DNA of 64,000 nucleotides. It comes from Tolypeutes matacus. Taxonomy: Eukaryota > Chordata > Mammalia > Cingulata > Chlamyphoridae. Below the pieces are notes generated by a model that ran no database searches, had not been told where the DNA came from, and saw only the letters and a list, made by a program, of their open reading frames with translations. The translations under genes were made by a program, and so were the position numbers. Below, one piece after another: positions 33,411 to 48,417 of the stretch. The stretch covers positions 5,802,807-5,866,806 of the forward strand of contig JAKSZT010053881.1 of assembly GCA_026826555.1 (NCBI GenBank), written 5' to 3'. The stretch's first letter is position 1. Every line of letters starts with the position of its first letter.

Positions 33411-33795
33411 GGAAGCAGATGTGGCTCAGGCAACTGAGCTCCCTCCTACAACATGGCACCAGGTTTGGTTCCAGGTGCCTCCTGGAGAAGGCTAGCAAGA
33501 TGGCGAGCTGACATGATGGGCTGGCGTATCAAGCTGACACGACAAGATAATGCAGTGAGATGACACAACCAAGAGAGACAGCAAGGAAACACAATGAGAG
33601 ATGCAACAAGCAGGGAGCGGAGGTGGCTCAGGCAATTAGCGCCACCCTCCCACATGGGAAGTCCCTGGGTTCAGTTCCCAGTGCCTCCTGGAAAGAGAAT
33701 ACCAGCACACAACGAACGGACACAGCAAATGCAAACAACGAGGGGCAGGGAGGAATAGATAAATAAAATAAATCTTTAAAAAATACAAAAAAAAT
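33411..33795 (+). mobile_element. Dimeric tRNA-derived SINE
   Basis: Two heads: 33411-33490 (gaagcagatgtggctcagg, ggtttggttcc) and 33617-33695 (gagcggaggtggctcaggc, gggttcagttccc), a linker rich in 'gacac/gaca' units, and the tail 'aaataaaataaatctttaaaaa'. Target copies AATACCTTAG at 33401-33410 and 33796-33805. Confidence 0.92.
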
Positions 33796-34021
33796 AATAC
33801 CTTAGCCGGGGGCTGTCTGAATATAAGCATTTTCCCTTGAGTTAAAATGTATACATTTGTTAAAGTAACATAAAATTGAGAGATATTACAAAATGCTTTT
33901 TAAAGTAGTGTGACCTTTGTATGTTGTATTTCTTTGCTGTATTTGTATTTTATGTTTTTTTGTAATGTTTTATTCAAGTATGTGTCCAATGATGTCTTTA
34001 CTGTTTTCTTTATTATCTTAG

Positions 34022-34165
34022 TCACGTGAATTGGAAATTTCAGTTTATTGGCGTGATTGGCGATCTCTGTGTGCTGTAAAATTTCTGAGGTTAGAAGATT
34101 TTTTAGACAACCAACGCCATGGCATGTGTCTCTATTTGGAACCACAGGGTACTTTATTTGCAGAG
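34022..34165 (+). CDS. PKN2: PKN2 exon, residues 428-475 (end of C2-like domain)
   Basis: Acceptor tattatcttag ends at 34021; donor gtaata starts at 34166. Exactly 48 codons, phase 0 at both ends, reading [13 protein letters not shown] through QGTLFAE. Because it is symmetric, skipping it would remove 48 residues of the C2-like domain without shifting the frame. It lies between a 30 kb repeat-filled intron and a 301-base intron. Confidence 0.97.
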
Positions 34166-34212
34166 GTAATAAATGTATTTTATTAAATATGCATAACTAC
34201 AATTGAAATTAT

Positions 34213-34395
34213 GTAATAGCATGCTGTAGAAGTGGAAAGAGTGTTAGGCTGAGAATTCTTGGCTTGACACTGCCATTGACTAGGTATGTGACCTTGAGAC
34301 AAACCATTTATCCTATCTAGGTCTGTTTTCTCATCTAGAAAATGAGGGGATTAGACTAAATTATACCTAAGATTGCTTTAAGCTTTGAAATCCTC
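34213..34395 (+). repeat. MIR SINE
   Basis: 'ggctgagaattcttggcttgacactgccattgactaggtatgtgacc...ctgttttctcatctagaaaatgaggggattagactaa' follows the MIR consensus order. Confidence 0.75.
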
Positions 34396-34466
34396 TGAGT
34401 TTAGTGAATTTCATGAACTGTAAATTAATGTTATTTTCATATCAACTTGGATTTTCTTCACTACAG

Positions 34467-34542
34467 GTTACTTTTTTTAATCCAGTTATTGAAAGAAGAC
34501 CAAAACTCCAAAGGCAAAAGAAAATTTTTTCAAAACAACAAG
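34467..34542 (+). CDS. PKN2: PKN2 exon, residues 476-501 (linker)
   Basis: Acceptor cttcactacag ends at 34466; donor gtaatt starts at 34543. The 76 bases encode [20 protein letters not shown], then FSKQQ and the first base of Gly501. The sequence is basic and lies just after the C2-like fold. An open frame running past the donor to 34604 is intronic. Confidence 0.96.
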
Positions 34543-35027
34543 GTAATTATTATGAAAGTTTCATTAAGAAACATTTCAAGCATATGCATAAGTGGAGAAA
34601 ATAGTGGAATATACCATCATCCAGCTTCAACAACATGGCCACTTTTGTTTCATCCATATCTCTATCTGTCAGTAGTTCCTTCTATTACGTGAAGCCTATC
34701 CAGACATCAGATTGATTCATCCATAAATATTACAGTTTGTATCCCTAAAAGATAAGGATTCTTCTTTAAACCCTAATCATGTATAATTTCTAGACTTAAG
34801 AAAAAAAAAACTAACAATTCCTTACCTATTTATTTTTAAAACTGTTTGTGCTATTATTCAATAGCCTTTAAGAACTAGTTAAGAACTAGGTTGTTTTTTT
34901 TTTTAGTGGCAAATTTTGTTTGTTCTTCATAAATTATAAACTGATGTAGATGAATTTTAAAATCATGGCATTTGGTAATACATAAAGAAATTACTTATTC
35001 TATTTCCTTTATTCACAATATCCACAG

Positions 35028-35202
35028 GCAAAACATTTCTCAGAGCTCCTCAAATGAATATTAATATTGCCACTTGGGGGAGGCTTGTGAGAAGAGCTAT
35101 TCCTACAGTAAATCACTCTGGCACCTTCAGCCCTCAAACTCCTGTGCCTGCTACAGTTCCAGTGGCTGATATACGCATCCCTGAACTAGCATCTCCAACT
35201 AG
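35028..35202 (+). CDS. PKN2: PKN2 exon, residues 501-559 (Pro-rich linker)
   Basis: Acceptor atccacag ends at 35027; donor gtatat starts at 35203. 175 bases complete Gly501 and encode [20 protein letters not shown] and a Pro/Thr-rich tract ending PELASPT plus two bases of Ser559. This is the regulatory linker between the C2-like and kinase domains; PKN2's Pro-rich SH3-binding stretch is in this region and the next exon. Confidence 0.96.
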
Positions 35203-35417
35203 GTATATGTCTAAGATTTTTAACATCGCTTACAGAAATGTTTATTGTGGCATTCTTGCATCTCCGTTACTGTGAGTGTATTAAAGGTTTTTTCCCCAAG
35301 TATTTTGAAATTAGTGCTCTGCTAACTTAAAAAATTTTAATTGTTTGCTTGTCTAAAGCTATTTAAAATATATACTTTTGTTTACTGTTTTTGGTGAATT
35401 ACTTTATCTTCTATAAG

Positions 35418-35544
35418 TGATTCTACAGTAACCAAATTGGACTTTGATCTGGAACCTGACCCTCCTCTGACCCCACCACGTGCTTCTTCCCTTGGAGAAA
35501 TAGATGAACCTCCTGAATTAAGAGTGCTGGATACACCAGGACAG
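35418..35544 (+). CDS. PKN2: PKN2 exon, residues 559-601 (linker), followed by a GC donor
   Basis: Acceptor ttctataag ends at 35417. 127 bases read DSTVTKLDFDLEPDPP, LTPPRASSLGEIDE and end VLDTPGQ. The next exon starts with Asp in phase 0, which puts the exon end after cag at 35544. The intron therefore begins GCAAGA rather than GT. No GT alternative keeps both frame and protein match. Confidence 0.94.
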
Positions 35545-36102
35545 GCAAGACATTTAAAATATTGTATAATTCCTTTTCACTGAATGAACCTCAGTAAAAG
35601 CATCATAGTGCATAAAGTAGTATACAGTTCAATTAATTAAAAATTGCCCTACAGTGTATTTATGTTTCTTATGAATGGACTTTTCTCAAATAAATTAGAC
35701 CAAGTTGTCAAGAGAATTTTGGCATACCATTGTCATTAGCCTCTTGATGCTCCTGGGCTGGTAGAGGTAGAATAACCTACTTAAGCTAGAGGAAATGTAG
35801 GAGCATGTTTGACATTGGACAGCATGGTGCCTGAAACAGTCTTTATCTTCACCCACAATATCTTTTTGTCATTTTAATGTAATCATTGGGTAGCCAGATA
35901 ATCCATTTCCTAAGTTTAAAAAATGATTGTACTTGGTTAACATTATTTCTCATTATTCATTGAAATATATAATGTGTTCATTTTCCACATTTTACTTTTC
36001 TTACTAATATTTATTTTGAGTTTTGAAATTTTTTAAACATTTACCAATAAGTTGTTTTCTGAATATTTCTAATGGTTTAATGAGTATTCAATATTTTTGC
36101 AG
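35545..36102 (+). other. PKN2: GC-AG intron of PKN2
   Basis: Donor CAG|GCAAGA and acceptor TTTTTGCAG. The exon side and +3 to +6 positions match the strong consensus that GC donors normally require. The interior contains no recognised repeat. Confidence 0.9.
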
Positions 36103-36233
36103 GATTCAGGAACTGCTTTTGATACTGAGAATGACAGAAATAGTATAATTCCAACATCCCAATCTGATTATGAGCCTGATATTCCTCATTCAGGCCTAGA
36201 ATATAGTAGTATTCGAGAATTTGAGGATAGAAG
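36103..36233 (+). CDS. PKN2: PKN2 exon, residues 602-645 (linker)
   Basis: Acceptor atatttttgcag ends at 36102; donor gtaaag starts at 36234. 131 bases encode an acidic, Ser-rich linker starting DSGTAFDTENDRNSI and ending REFEDR plus two bases of Arg645. This linker just ahead of the kinase is the fastest-changing part of the protein here compared with my memory of human PKN2. Confidence 0.94.
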
Positions 36234-36250
36234 GTAAAGAATATATATAG

Positions 36251-36403
<153 letters not shown>

Positions 36404-36471
36404 TGAAATTTTAAAAATACCTAAAAAATTAATAACTCAACTGGAAAATAATGATTTTAATTTCATTTTAG

Positions 36472-37186
<715 letters not shown>

Positions 37187-37381
37187 TTTTTTTAAGGAGG
37201 TACTGGGGATTGAATCTAGTATCTTGTACATGGGAGGCAGGTGCTCATCCACTACATTGGCTCCCCAGTGAGGGTTGGTTTTTTCGTTTGTTTGTTTATT
37301 TTTAGGAGGTACAGGGGAATGAATCCGGGACCTCATACATGGGAAGCAGGTGCTCAACCAGTTGAACTACATCCACTCCCC
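37187..37381 (-). mobile_element. Two tandem tRNA-Ala-like SINE monomers
   Basis: Minus strand units at 37381-37299 and 37263-37187 each read like tRNA-Ala (tagttcaactggttgagcac, ttccccagtacctcc-like end) followed by an A-rich tail. They are shorter and older than the DAS copies with GC-rich bodies. Confidence 0.75.
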
Positions 37382-37572
37382 AAATAGTTCTTAAAATGCA
37401 AGGACTTTGGGGACAAAGATTGTAATTAAGTTAGAAAATATACTTTTTTAAAAGACTCTTTAAAAATTAATACAGAATGATTAAATATGGAATTATTGTG
37501 TAACAAGTGAATGACATATGTATCACAGGAGACTTTTATTTGATATTTGGAAGAACTATTTTTCTTACAACA

Positions 37573-38499
37573 TATTTTAGTTTCCTATGCTGCTTAAGGC
37601 AAATACCATGAAAAGGGTTGGATTAAAATATAGGAAATTACTCATGGTTTTGAGGCCTGGAAAATTTCCAAGTCAAAGCATCATCCAGGCAATGCTTTCT
37701 TCCCAAAAACTGATGCTTTCATCCCAATGACCAGCTGCTGGCTATCCTTGGCTCCTCTGTCACATGGCAAGGCACGTGGTGGAATCTGCTGGTCTCTCCC
37801 TTCTCTTTTAGGTCTCGTTAATTTCAGCTTCTTTCTTCCATGGCTTTTTCTCTCTTTGTCTAAATTCCATTCTCTTATAAAGGACTCCAGTAAGACCTAT
37901 CCTGATTGAAGTGGATCTCACCTTAACTGAAGTAAATTAATCAAAAACATATTTACAGGGGGGGCGGATGTGGCTCAAATGGTTGGGTGTCCATCTGCCA
38001 TATGGAGGGACCTGGGTTCGATCCCCGGGACCTTCTGGTAAAATAAAAAATATATATATAGAAGGCACATGGGCTGCTAGGCTCTGTATGCTGGTGAGCC
38101 GCCAGGCCCCAGGAGCCATGCAGCAAGATGATGACGTAACAGAAGAGAGACGCAGGGGAGAGACAAGACAAGATGCCCCGAAAGCTCTGAAAACCAGGAA
38201 CCGAGGTGGCGCAGGTGGCAGAACACCTCTCTCCTACATCGGAGGTCTCCAGGATCGAATCCTGGTGAAGACTGGAGGAGGATGAGAAGAGATGGCAGGA
38301 AATAGACACAGAGAATTGCCCAGTGAATGGACACAAAACAGCAAAGGGGAAGGGGGGGTTTAAAATGGATAAAGTAAGTAAATAAATAAAATCTTTAAAA
38401 AAAATTAAAAAAACATACTTACAGTTGTTCATACCCACAAGAGTAGATTAACTTTAAGAACATGTTTTTCTGGGGTACGTGTAATTCCAAACTATCACA
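37573..38499 (-). mobile_element. Solo LTR (type A) split by a SINE
   Basis: + strand TATTTTAGTTTCCTATGCTG to 'ttctggggtacgtgtaattccaaactatcaca', the reverse complement of the LTR at 9737-10178. Flanks CAACA/CACCA resemble a 5-bp target duplication. A dimeric SINE sits inside at 37959-38408. Confidence 0.85.
37959..38408 (+). mobile_element. Dimeric DAS-type SINE in the LTR
   Basis: Head 1 ggcggatgtggctcaaatgg with box B GGTTCGATCCC; head 2 gaggtggcgcaggtggc with AGGATCGAATCC; tail (AAAT)n 'aaatctttaaaa'. Target copies AAAAACATATTTACAG (37943-37958) and AAAAACATACTTACAG (38409-38424). It is the best-preserved dimer here. Confidence 0.95.
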
Positions 38500-38989
38500 C
38501 ACCACTATGATGCATCTATTGATATTTAATGGAACACAGTTCTGTATAAAGAAAAGAGCCCTGGACTATGAGTGAGTAGACTGACTTCTAGTTCTGATTA
38601 TTACTTCTTATTGACTTGATACCAGGACATTTCACTAAATCTCTTGGAACCCCTGTTAACCCACATATTTATTTATTATTATTATTATTGTTTTTTAAGA
38701 ACCCACATATTTTTGAAAAATCTTTTTTGGTAATACTCTCCTTACTGGGTTATATTAAGTATTTAGTGGTGTGTGTGTGTGTGTATGCTAAATTGCTACT
38801 ATTAAAATGTTTTCTATCAATATTAATGGAAAATGTTTAAATTAAGACAGATCTTAAATGATTGAGGTTTTTCCTTTTTGTAAAAAATCTTTTTTTTTTT
38901 GGATTTGCCCATGTGTTCTTTACCTCTTTTTCTTTTTTACTGTTTCTCATACACTTCAAGCACATCAAAGTAAACTGTTTCTTGATACC

Positions 38990-39604
38990 TGTATTAGTCA
39001 GCCAAAGGGGTGCTGATGCAAATTACCAGAAATCTGTTGGCATTTATAAAAAGGTATTTATTTGGGGTAGAAGCTTACAGTTACCAGGCCATAAAGCATA
39101 AGTTACTTCCCTCACCAAAGTTTGTTGCCACGTGTTGGAGCAAGATAGCTGCCAACATCTGCCAAGAGTTCAGGCTTCCTGGGTCCCTATCTTCCCAGGG
39201 CTTGTTTCTCTCCATGCTCAGGCTTGCTTCTCTCCACAAGGCCATCTGTAGACTATCAGGCAAACGGCTCATCTCTTTTCCCAGGACCTTCTCTCCTTCC
39301 TCACTTCCAAGCTCCTCTGTGTACTTACTTCCTGGGGCTCCAGCTCAAAAACTCCAGCATCAAAACTCCAACTCTGTCCTTTGCCATGTCTTTTATCTGT
39401 GAGTCCCCACTCACCAAGGGGTGGGGACTCAATGCTCTACTGACGTGGCCAATCAGAGCACTAATCATAATTTAATCATGCCCAGAGGAACAGACCAGTT
39501 TACAAACATAATCCATTATGTATTTTGGAATTCATAAATAATCTAATATCATAATAATCTAATATCCATTTTTGGAATTCATAAATAATTCCAAACTGCT
39601 ACCA
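38990..39604 (-). mobile_element. Solo LTR (type B)
   Basis: TGTATTAGTCAGCCAAAGGGG to CAAACTGCTACCA on the + strand, closely related to the LTRs of the 20636-23074 provirus. TACC occurs at both edges as a target duplication. Near the right end a 'ttttggaattcataaataatctaatat' unit is repeated. Confidence 0.9.
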
Positions 39605-40390
39605 TACCTAAAACTACTCAGGAATTTGTGGGATATTTATAAAATATTGTGAATATAGTATTACATGTTTGGAGTTATGTTTTTATGTTATATAAGCAGA
39701 TGTTTAAAGCAAATCTTTAACTCCACCTTCAGTCTATTTATAATTGCAGTAATTGAAGGGTCAAGTTGTTAGTCCTGGTGCTACATTGTTACTGTTTGAG
39801 CCAAGTCTTTGTAGGAAAACACTCTTGAATTAAATCTAGACAGAATATGTAATATTAATATCACTATTAAAAAAGAATAGCCAGGTGAGAGGATGACGTT
39901 TTGCCAAAACCTAGGCCATTACCCCTGCTGTAAATGAATCCAGCCTTGGAGGAAAGTTGATGAGTGATCCTTATCTAGTTTAATTTTAAGTCCCTATACT
40001 TTTCAAATTCCAGTACTTTTAAGTAATAGGAAAGTTAAGTAATCTCTAACAGAACTAGTAAGAAAATAGAAAAATGGAAAATTGAGAATGAGGAATGAAA
40101 ATCACTCTTTAGAGAAATTTGAGGGAAGCAGGAAAAATACTAATTTAAAAATAAATACAGCAATGTATTTTACAAGTAATATATATTTATTACTTGCAAA
40201 TCTAAATAGTAAATAATGCAAGCTAAGTTAGTTATAACTAAGCAGAATCCTTTATATTCACTGCCTGTCTTATCCTTTTACTAGATCATTAGAATTCAAT
40301 GTTATTGAATATTAGTGGTTTATTTTTCTAAAAAGTTTCTAAAATACTTGATGGTTCTTTTATATAGTCTAAACTTTCTATAATCTAGAT
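39605..40390. other. PKN2 intron, nothing recognised
   Basis: AT-rich unique-looking sequence without named repeats. Confidence 0.5.
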
Positions 40391-40586
40391 CAGGGGTTTT
40401 TAACAAGGGGTCTGTGAGCTTGAATTGAAATACAGAAAAAAAACATTATTCTTGTGGAGATGTGTTCGTGTAGGTGTTATATATGTATTAAATAATACAC
40501 AGTATAGTGTGGACCTAGTAATGGGTCTGTGATTTTCACCTGACTAGCAAAGGGGTCCATGGAACAAAAAAGTTTAAGAACCCCTG
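40391..40586. mobile_element. Short non-autonomous hAT-like DNA element
   Basis: Inverted ends CAGGGGTTTTTAAC at 40391 and GTTTAAGAACCCCTG ending at 40586. The interior reads 'gggtctgtgagcttgaattg' and 'aaaggggtccatggaac', as in old mammalian hAT MITEs. The 8-bp target copies are not clear. Confidence 0.7.
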
Positions 40587-41593
40587 AAGATTATATTTTT
40601 ATTACTTAGAAAATTGTCTTTTTTATAAATTGTAGAAAATTTTAAATCAACCTCTTTTTAAATGAACTCATTATGGATTAACTCCAAAGTAAAGTAATTC
40701 ATTACATAGATCACATTCCATACCTACCATTTAGTAGCACATTCTGAGTCCTTTCTCTCCCTACCCCCAAGTGAGGTTATTAAATTTTTGTTATTATAAT
40801 ACCTCATCATTCAGCCTTCTTTTCTTACCAATTCATATTTCAAGACAACAGAAAGCATTGGGAGTACATTTTTGCAGCCATAATACAAAGCACAGCTAAC
40901 CAGCTTATATAAGATTCAATCCTGAGACCTTAGCCTTGAGAATGATGTGGTTTCCTTCTGACTAAAAGTTAACCATAGACGTTTTTAAGTTTCTATCCAT
41001 GTCTAATAATGTACTGAACTCCGAAGGAAGCATACAAAAATATTAGGATGTAACTGGTCATTTGGTCAGGGAGACGGGATATAAATGCATTAAATATGTA
41101 AAAAAGGAGACTATGTTTGAGTTAAAATAAGCAGTGTAAACAATAACAGTTCATAGAAAAGGAAATACAATTGAGCTGATAAGTTTAGATAAGATTCATT
41201 TAAGGAGATTGGATTTGTGCTGTTTCTTGGCAAATGGAAAGTATTTGAGAATAAATAGAGAAGAGAAATGACAGTTTAGAGAGAAAGATTCTGGACAGAA
41301 TGAATAAAATTTTGAAAAAGATTGTATTGCTCCATGGACTCTAAATACTAGATAGGAGAATATACTAATTAGATATGGTTGGGGCAAGCTTAAGACTCTT
41401 GAAATAGCTCTTTGTTACATGCTGTAAAATGCTTAAAATTACTGTGACAGATGAAATCTACAAGGAATCTTTCCTTCTTTATCTTTGTTCCAAGACGTCT
41501 ATCCAATATTGCCAGTCCTTGTCAAAGAATTCTGTGAATGGCATTAAAACGATTTTAGGGGTATTCTGATCAATTATTCTCACTCTTTTACAC
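40587..41593. other. PKN2 intron, nothing recognised
   Basis: Unique-looking AT-rich sequence. Confidence 0.5.
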
Positions 41594-42243
41594 TGTATTA
41601 GCCAAAGGGGTGCTGATGCAAAGTACCAAAAATCTGTTGGCTTTTATAAAGGGTATTTATTTGGGGTAAAAACTTACAGTTACAAGGCCCTAAGGAGCCC
41701 AGCTCAAGGTTAATTTTCTCACCAAAGTCTGTTGCCACGTGTTGAAGCAGGATGGCGGGCAGTATCTGCGAGGGTTCAGCCTTCCTTTCTCTCTTAAAGA
41801 TCTGTGGGCCCAGCTTCTTCTGATCTCAGCTGTAGGCTGGAGGGCTTATTTCTTTCCAGGCCTTCTTAGTTCCCCAGGACTCTGGTCTCTTCAGCTCCAA
41901 ACTATCAGAAGAATGGCTCATCTCTCTCTGGGGCCCCAGGATCAAGTTCTCTCCTCTGCCGTGTCCATGGAGCTCTCTCTATTCCTGAGTATCTTCTCCT
42001 GTGTATCTACTTCTGTCTCCTTGATTGAGTGTCCTTTTATATAACCCACCAATGGGTGGGGACTCAACCTTGCAATCCCTAATGGTGTGATCAAATCAAA
42101 GCCCTACTCTTGATTTAATCAAGTAAACGTAAAGCCTTTGGATTTAAATCAACCAAAGGGAATCATGCCCAGAGGAACAGGACAGTTTTCAAACATAATC
42201 TATATCTCTTTTTGGGATTCATAAATATTATGAAACTGCCATA
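41594..42243 (-). mobile_element. Solo LTR (type B, older subfamily)
   Basis: TGTATTAGCCAAAGGGGTGC to 'ttgggattcataaatattatgaaactgccata'. Perfect 5-bp target copies TACAC at 41589-41593 and 42244-42248. Most similar in layout to 32176-32800, sharing 'aatctgttggcttttataaa'. Confidence 0.92.
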
Positions 42244-44269
<2,026 letters not shown>

Positions 44270-44302
44270 TGAGTATCCTTTAGACATTTTTCTGAGTTTC
44301 TC

Positions 44303-44677
44303 TATGTTTAGATTGCTAAAGGCTGCCAACGCAATATACCAGAAATGGGTTGGCTTTTATAATGAGAATTTATTAGTTTAAATGCTTACAGTTCTGAGGC
44401 TGTGAAAGTTTCAAAATCAAGGCATTATCAACAGATGCTGTCTCACCAAGTTGCAACCTCTCAGGGTTTCTCTGTCTCTTCAGCTTTTTTCTGTGTGTGA
44501 GGCTTCTATTCCTCTGTTTATAAAGGACTCCAATAAAAGGATTGAGACCCACACTGGTTCCTGCCCTACTGAACTGATCTAATCAAAAGGTCCCATCTAC
44601 AATAGGTTTACATGCACAGGAGTGTATTAACTCTGAGGACATGATCTTTTGGGTCCACCTAGCTTCAAACTGCCACA
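44303..44677 (-). mobile_element. Decayed LTR related to type A
   Basis: + strand 'gctaaaggctgccaacgcaatataccagaaatgggttgg' to 'ccacctagcttcaaactgccaca', with the shared 'ggactccaataaaaggattgag' block. It lies only about 35 bases after a PKN2 donor and is antisense to the gene. Confidence 0.65.
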
Positions 44678-47600
44678 TTCTATGACTGATTTCTTTCTGG
44701 AAAGGAAGAGTGCTCTTTGTGAATTATAGATTTTTTTTTCCTAATGGAAAATAGACCTTTGCAAGGAGGAGTGGAACTCCTTACTTGCCTTTTTGCCATA
44801 TATAAGTGTATTTATTCTGTTGTTGATGTTGAAAGTGTCATGGATTACCCTAAATCACACTTGATGATTTACACAATCTGGGTTCATTTAGTAAAATTTC
44901 TTTTTTTTTTTTCCTATTAGATTTTTTTTGTCCCTTGGGAATGCCATCCAAGTCCATTGGCTTTAAATACAAGCTATCCTCTATGATACATCATTAAGTA
45001 AAAATAGAAAGTGCAGAAGAGTCTCTATCATGTATTTGTTTAAAAATTTTTGTATTTGCATTTTTAAAAGGAAATTTAAAAGAATATGTATTGTTATTGC
45101 TTGCATGTGATTATGAAAGAATACAAAAGAAACAAGTATTTATTGCCTCCAAGAAAAGGGGTACAAGCCTGAATTTTCACTAGAAACCCTTTTTGTAGTT
45201 TTTGAAATCAGTATCATATGAAGGTTTTACACATTCAAATAAAATAAAATAGTGACAAATACTTTAATATATTATATATATATATTTACGACCACCACCA
45301 CCATTATTATCCCAGTTTTACAGCTCTTAAGTTGTAGAGCTAGGATTTGAACCTAGGACAATGCTTTCAAAAGTTGCACCTAAATGCAGGTGTTCAAAAA
45401 AATTATTTCTCCAGCTCTGACCACTTCCCTAAACTTCCAACCAACTCTAATAATATTTAGCGGCCAACTTCATGTTTCGATTTGTATAGCTTACTAATAA
45501 GTGTTTCTCATTTAACATCTCAAATTGAACTGCTGATTTTTCCCTTTAACCTTCCAATCTGCCCCACCACTCCCCAGGCCCACTACTCTTCTTCTCTTCA
45601 CTACTGTCTTCTGAAATGGCAGTACTATCTACAAGTTGTTCAAGCCAGAACTCAGAGTCATTCTTGATACTCTTTTTCCCCTCACCTACAATATCTAAGC
45701 CATTAGCAAGTCCAGTCAACTCTACTTCCAAAACATATCTCAAATTATTAACCCAGTATTAAACCTTTTATTGGATTTACTCTTGAATTTTCATTCCTCT
45801 TGTATATTCTGCTGAAATTGCAGCTGACGTTTATTTAGCTTTTACTTTCACTCCTTTATCTGATTCTCATCATAACTATTAGAGGTATGTAGAGCAGTCA
45901 GTAGTAATATTGATAAAACCTTCAAGTTTCAGGTTAGGAAATAGGGACAGAAAAGAGGCAAAATTTGAAAGTAGTAGGCGGCTACTAATAATTCATTCCC
46001 TAAATAGTTAAAAATTAAAACAGGGCACCTAGACTATGCCTAGCTCTGTGCTAACTACCATGGGAATTTGTTTGCATTTTGTTTTGATTTTTATTGGGAT
46101 ATAAAATACAGTTCTACCTTAAGGAACTTTTATTTTTGTTGACAATGCAAATCAGACACAAATGAAACAGTTAAGCCCAGTGAAATGCAAGGATAAAATG
46201 CTACATTGCAATACTGAAACACTAAGGTACTTCTCTGTCATCGTTCAGGCTCATCTAACTCAAAAGTCATTTCTTTAGAAGATCCTTTCATGAATACTCT
46301 ATCTAAAATGCCTTCATACTACTGACCTCCAAATCAAATCATTCTTTTCTATTTCCTATTTTATTTTCTTCATTGTACTTTATTTCAACCTGGAATTGTC
46401 TTAGTTATTTTTTACATTTTTATTGTCTGTCTCCGCTCACTAAAACAGAAGTACAAGGACCATGTCTATCTTGTCTGCCAGTAGAGCCCATAGAAGAGTG
46501 CCTAGCACATAATTTGCAATCAGTGAGTTTTTATTGTCTGAGAGTATAGAATCAAAATTAGTTTGATTCCTAACTTTGCTGTTTTCTGGCTATGTGACTT
46601 CAGACAAATAAGTTATTCTTTGAGTTTAATTTGCTGCTTCTGTAAAATATTTATCTTAAAGGCTTGATTTGAAATGAAGTAAGCTAGTTAATGAAACTAC
46701 CTTAACACAATACCTGACACATATTAAGAACTTAGTAAAATATATCTTTTATTATTTGTGAAGTTGAGTTTTATCAGGGTACTCTATTGACAAAGAAACA
46801 AATAAGAAATAAAGGTATTCTTATAATATTTGGAATATCGTTTTGCCATCAAAATAAATTTGCTAAAAAATTGTATATAAAATTAACTGCTTTAAGCAGT
46901 TTTAGAATAATATTTGTTTTGATAGTCTTCAGCTAAATCCTTTAACATTCTGCTGATTATGTAAGATTAATGTATAATCAAATATTTTTAAAATAAGTAA
47001 ATCCAAAACACAGCTATATTATCAACTTATAAAAACAGATAAGAGCAGTTATCTCTATGGAGAGTAGTGGGTTTGGGGAGAGATGGATAGATGGATGAAT
47101 GAAATAGTGAACTTTAAATGTGGGGATATTGTGTGTCTTTTGTAGAGAGAATATTCATTCATTACTTGTATGATTAAGAACTAATTTTCCTAACTCCTTC
47201 CATGCTAAAGGCAGATCTGTATTTTTTAATTCATTCATTTTTTATTCCCACCCTCCTTATTTAGTAAGCCTACCATGTATTGGGCATTATGCTAGGCATT
47301 TAGACTATAATACTGAAAAAGAAAAACATGGACCTAGTCCTAATATGCTAGCTGGACCCAAGTTTTCCTGAGATTCAAACACAACTACTAGATCTCTCTG
47401 CCTGCCTCATAGGCAATTCAAAGTCAAAATATTTAAAGCCACTCATTTTCCCTAAAAAAAAAAAAAAAAAAAAAAAAAACACCTTTGCTACTTCTATATT
47501 CTTTACCTATTCATTCTACTAAGAAGGAAACCTTGAGAGTCATCCTCAGCTATTCCCTCTCCCTCATCCTCTACAGCTGTTGAGCCACCAAGTCGTGTCA

Positions 47601-48354
47601 TGCTAATTTTTAAGTTCCTCTTGAATCCCTCTTTTTACATTGGAAGTTCTTATGATCTTTCATCTTGATTATCATAATACCTTATCTGTTCTTTTTCCCA
47701 TTTGTTCTCTACCTACTTATATGTACTTCAACTCCACTCTATTACTACCAGAAAAAATTCTCTCTAAAACATAAATCTAATCATTTCCCCCTGATTAAAA
47801 TGGTTTTATTCTATATCACTAAGAAAAGAAATTTCAGTAATCATAATATGACATTTCAAGGTCCTTCACAACTTGACCCCATCCTGTTTTTATAGCCTCA
47901 TTTCCCACTACTTTTCACCCCACATACACATATTCTTTACTTCAGCCACACCAAATTGTTATTGCTAATCAAACATGTTATGCCTTTTACACTTGTTTCC
48001 TTTTATACTTTTATCTTTCTTTGAGAATTTATATTTCCCCCACCATATTTCTACTCTGTCCTTCTACCCTAATAGCACACTGTAATTCTTTCTACAGAAC
48101 CAGAACAGATCTCCCCTCTGAGGTTTCAGTGACTCCATAAGATAAAAGTTAATGGCTTCCCTTGTGGAGACTATATTTTTCTCATTTTAATTTTATCCCA
48201 ATATCTAGTATAATGTCTGGCATTTAGTAAGGACTAAATAAATACTTGTGAAATTAATTAACAATAGAGTCCTGTTTTGAAGCATAAAAATATAAACTGG
48301 GATCCAAGAGCAGTGAAAGTTATTAAATGTCTTTTGATTTAATTCTTCAAACAG
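44678..48354 (+). repeat. PKN2 intron with L2 and MIR relics
   Basis: L2-like 3' text at 45485-46530 (cttgatactctttttcccctc; 'acaaggaccatgtctatcttgtctgcc') and 47495-48260 ('ttcaaggtccttcacaacttgacccc', 'cagccacacca'). MIR at 46540-46745 ('tgctgttttctggctatgtgac'). Poly(A) at 47454-47479. All are strongly decayed and no gene is seen. Confidence 0.6.
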
Positions 48355-48417
48355 GTTTTATGCTGCATGTGTAGTTCTTGGGTTGCAGTTTTTACATGAA
48401 CACAAAATTGTTTATAG
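48355..48417 (+). CDS. PKN2: PKN2 exon, residues 760-781 (up to catalytic loop)
   Basis: Acceptor cttcaaacag ends at 48354; donor gtaagt starts at 48418. Only 63 bases, reading FYAACVVLGLQFLHEHKIVY plus two bases of Arg781. It precedes the catalytic loop, whose Tyr-Arg-Asp motif is split by the intron so that Asp782 is in the next exon. Confidence 0.96.
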
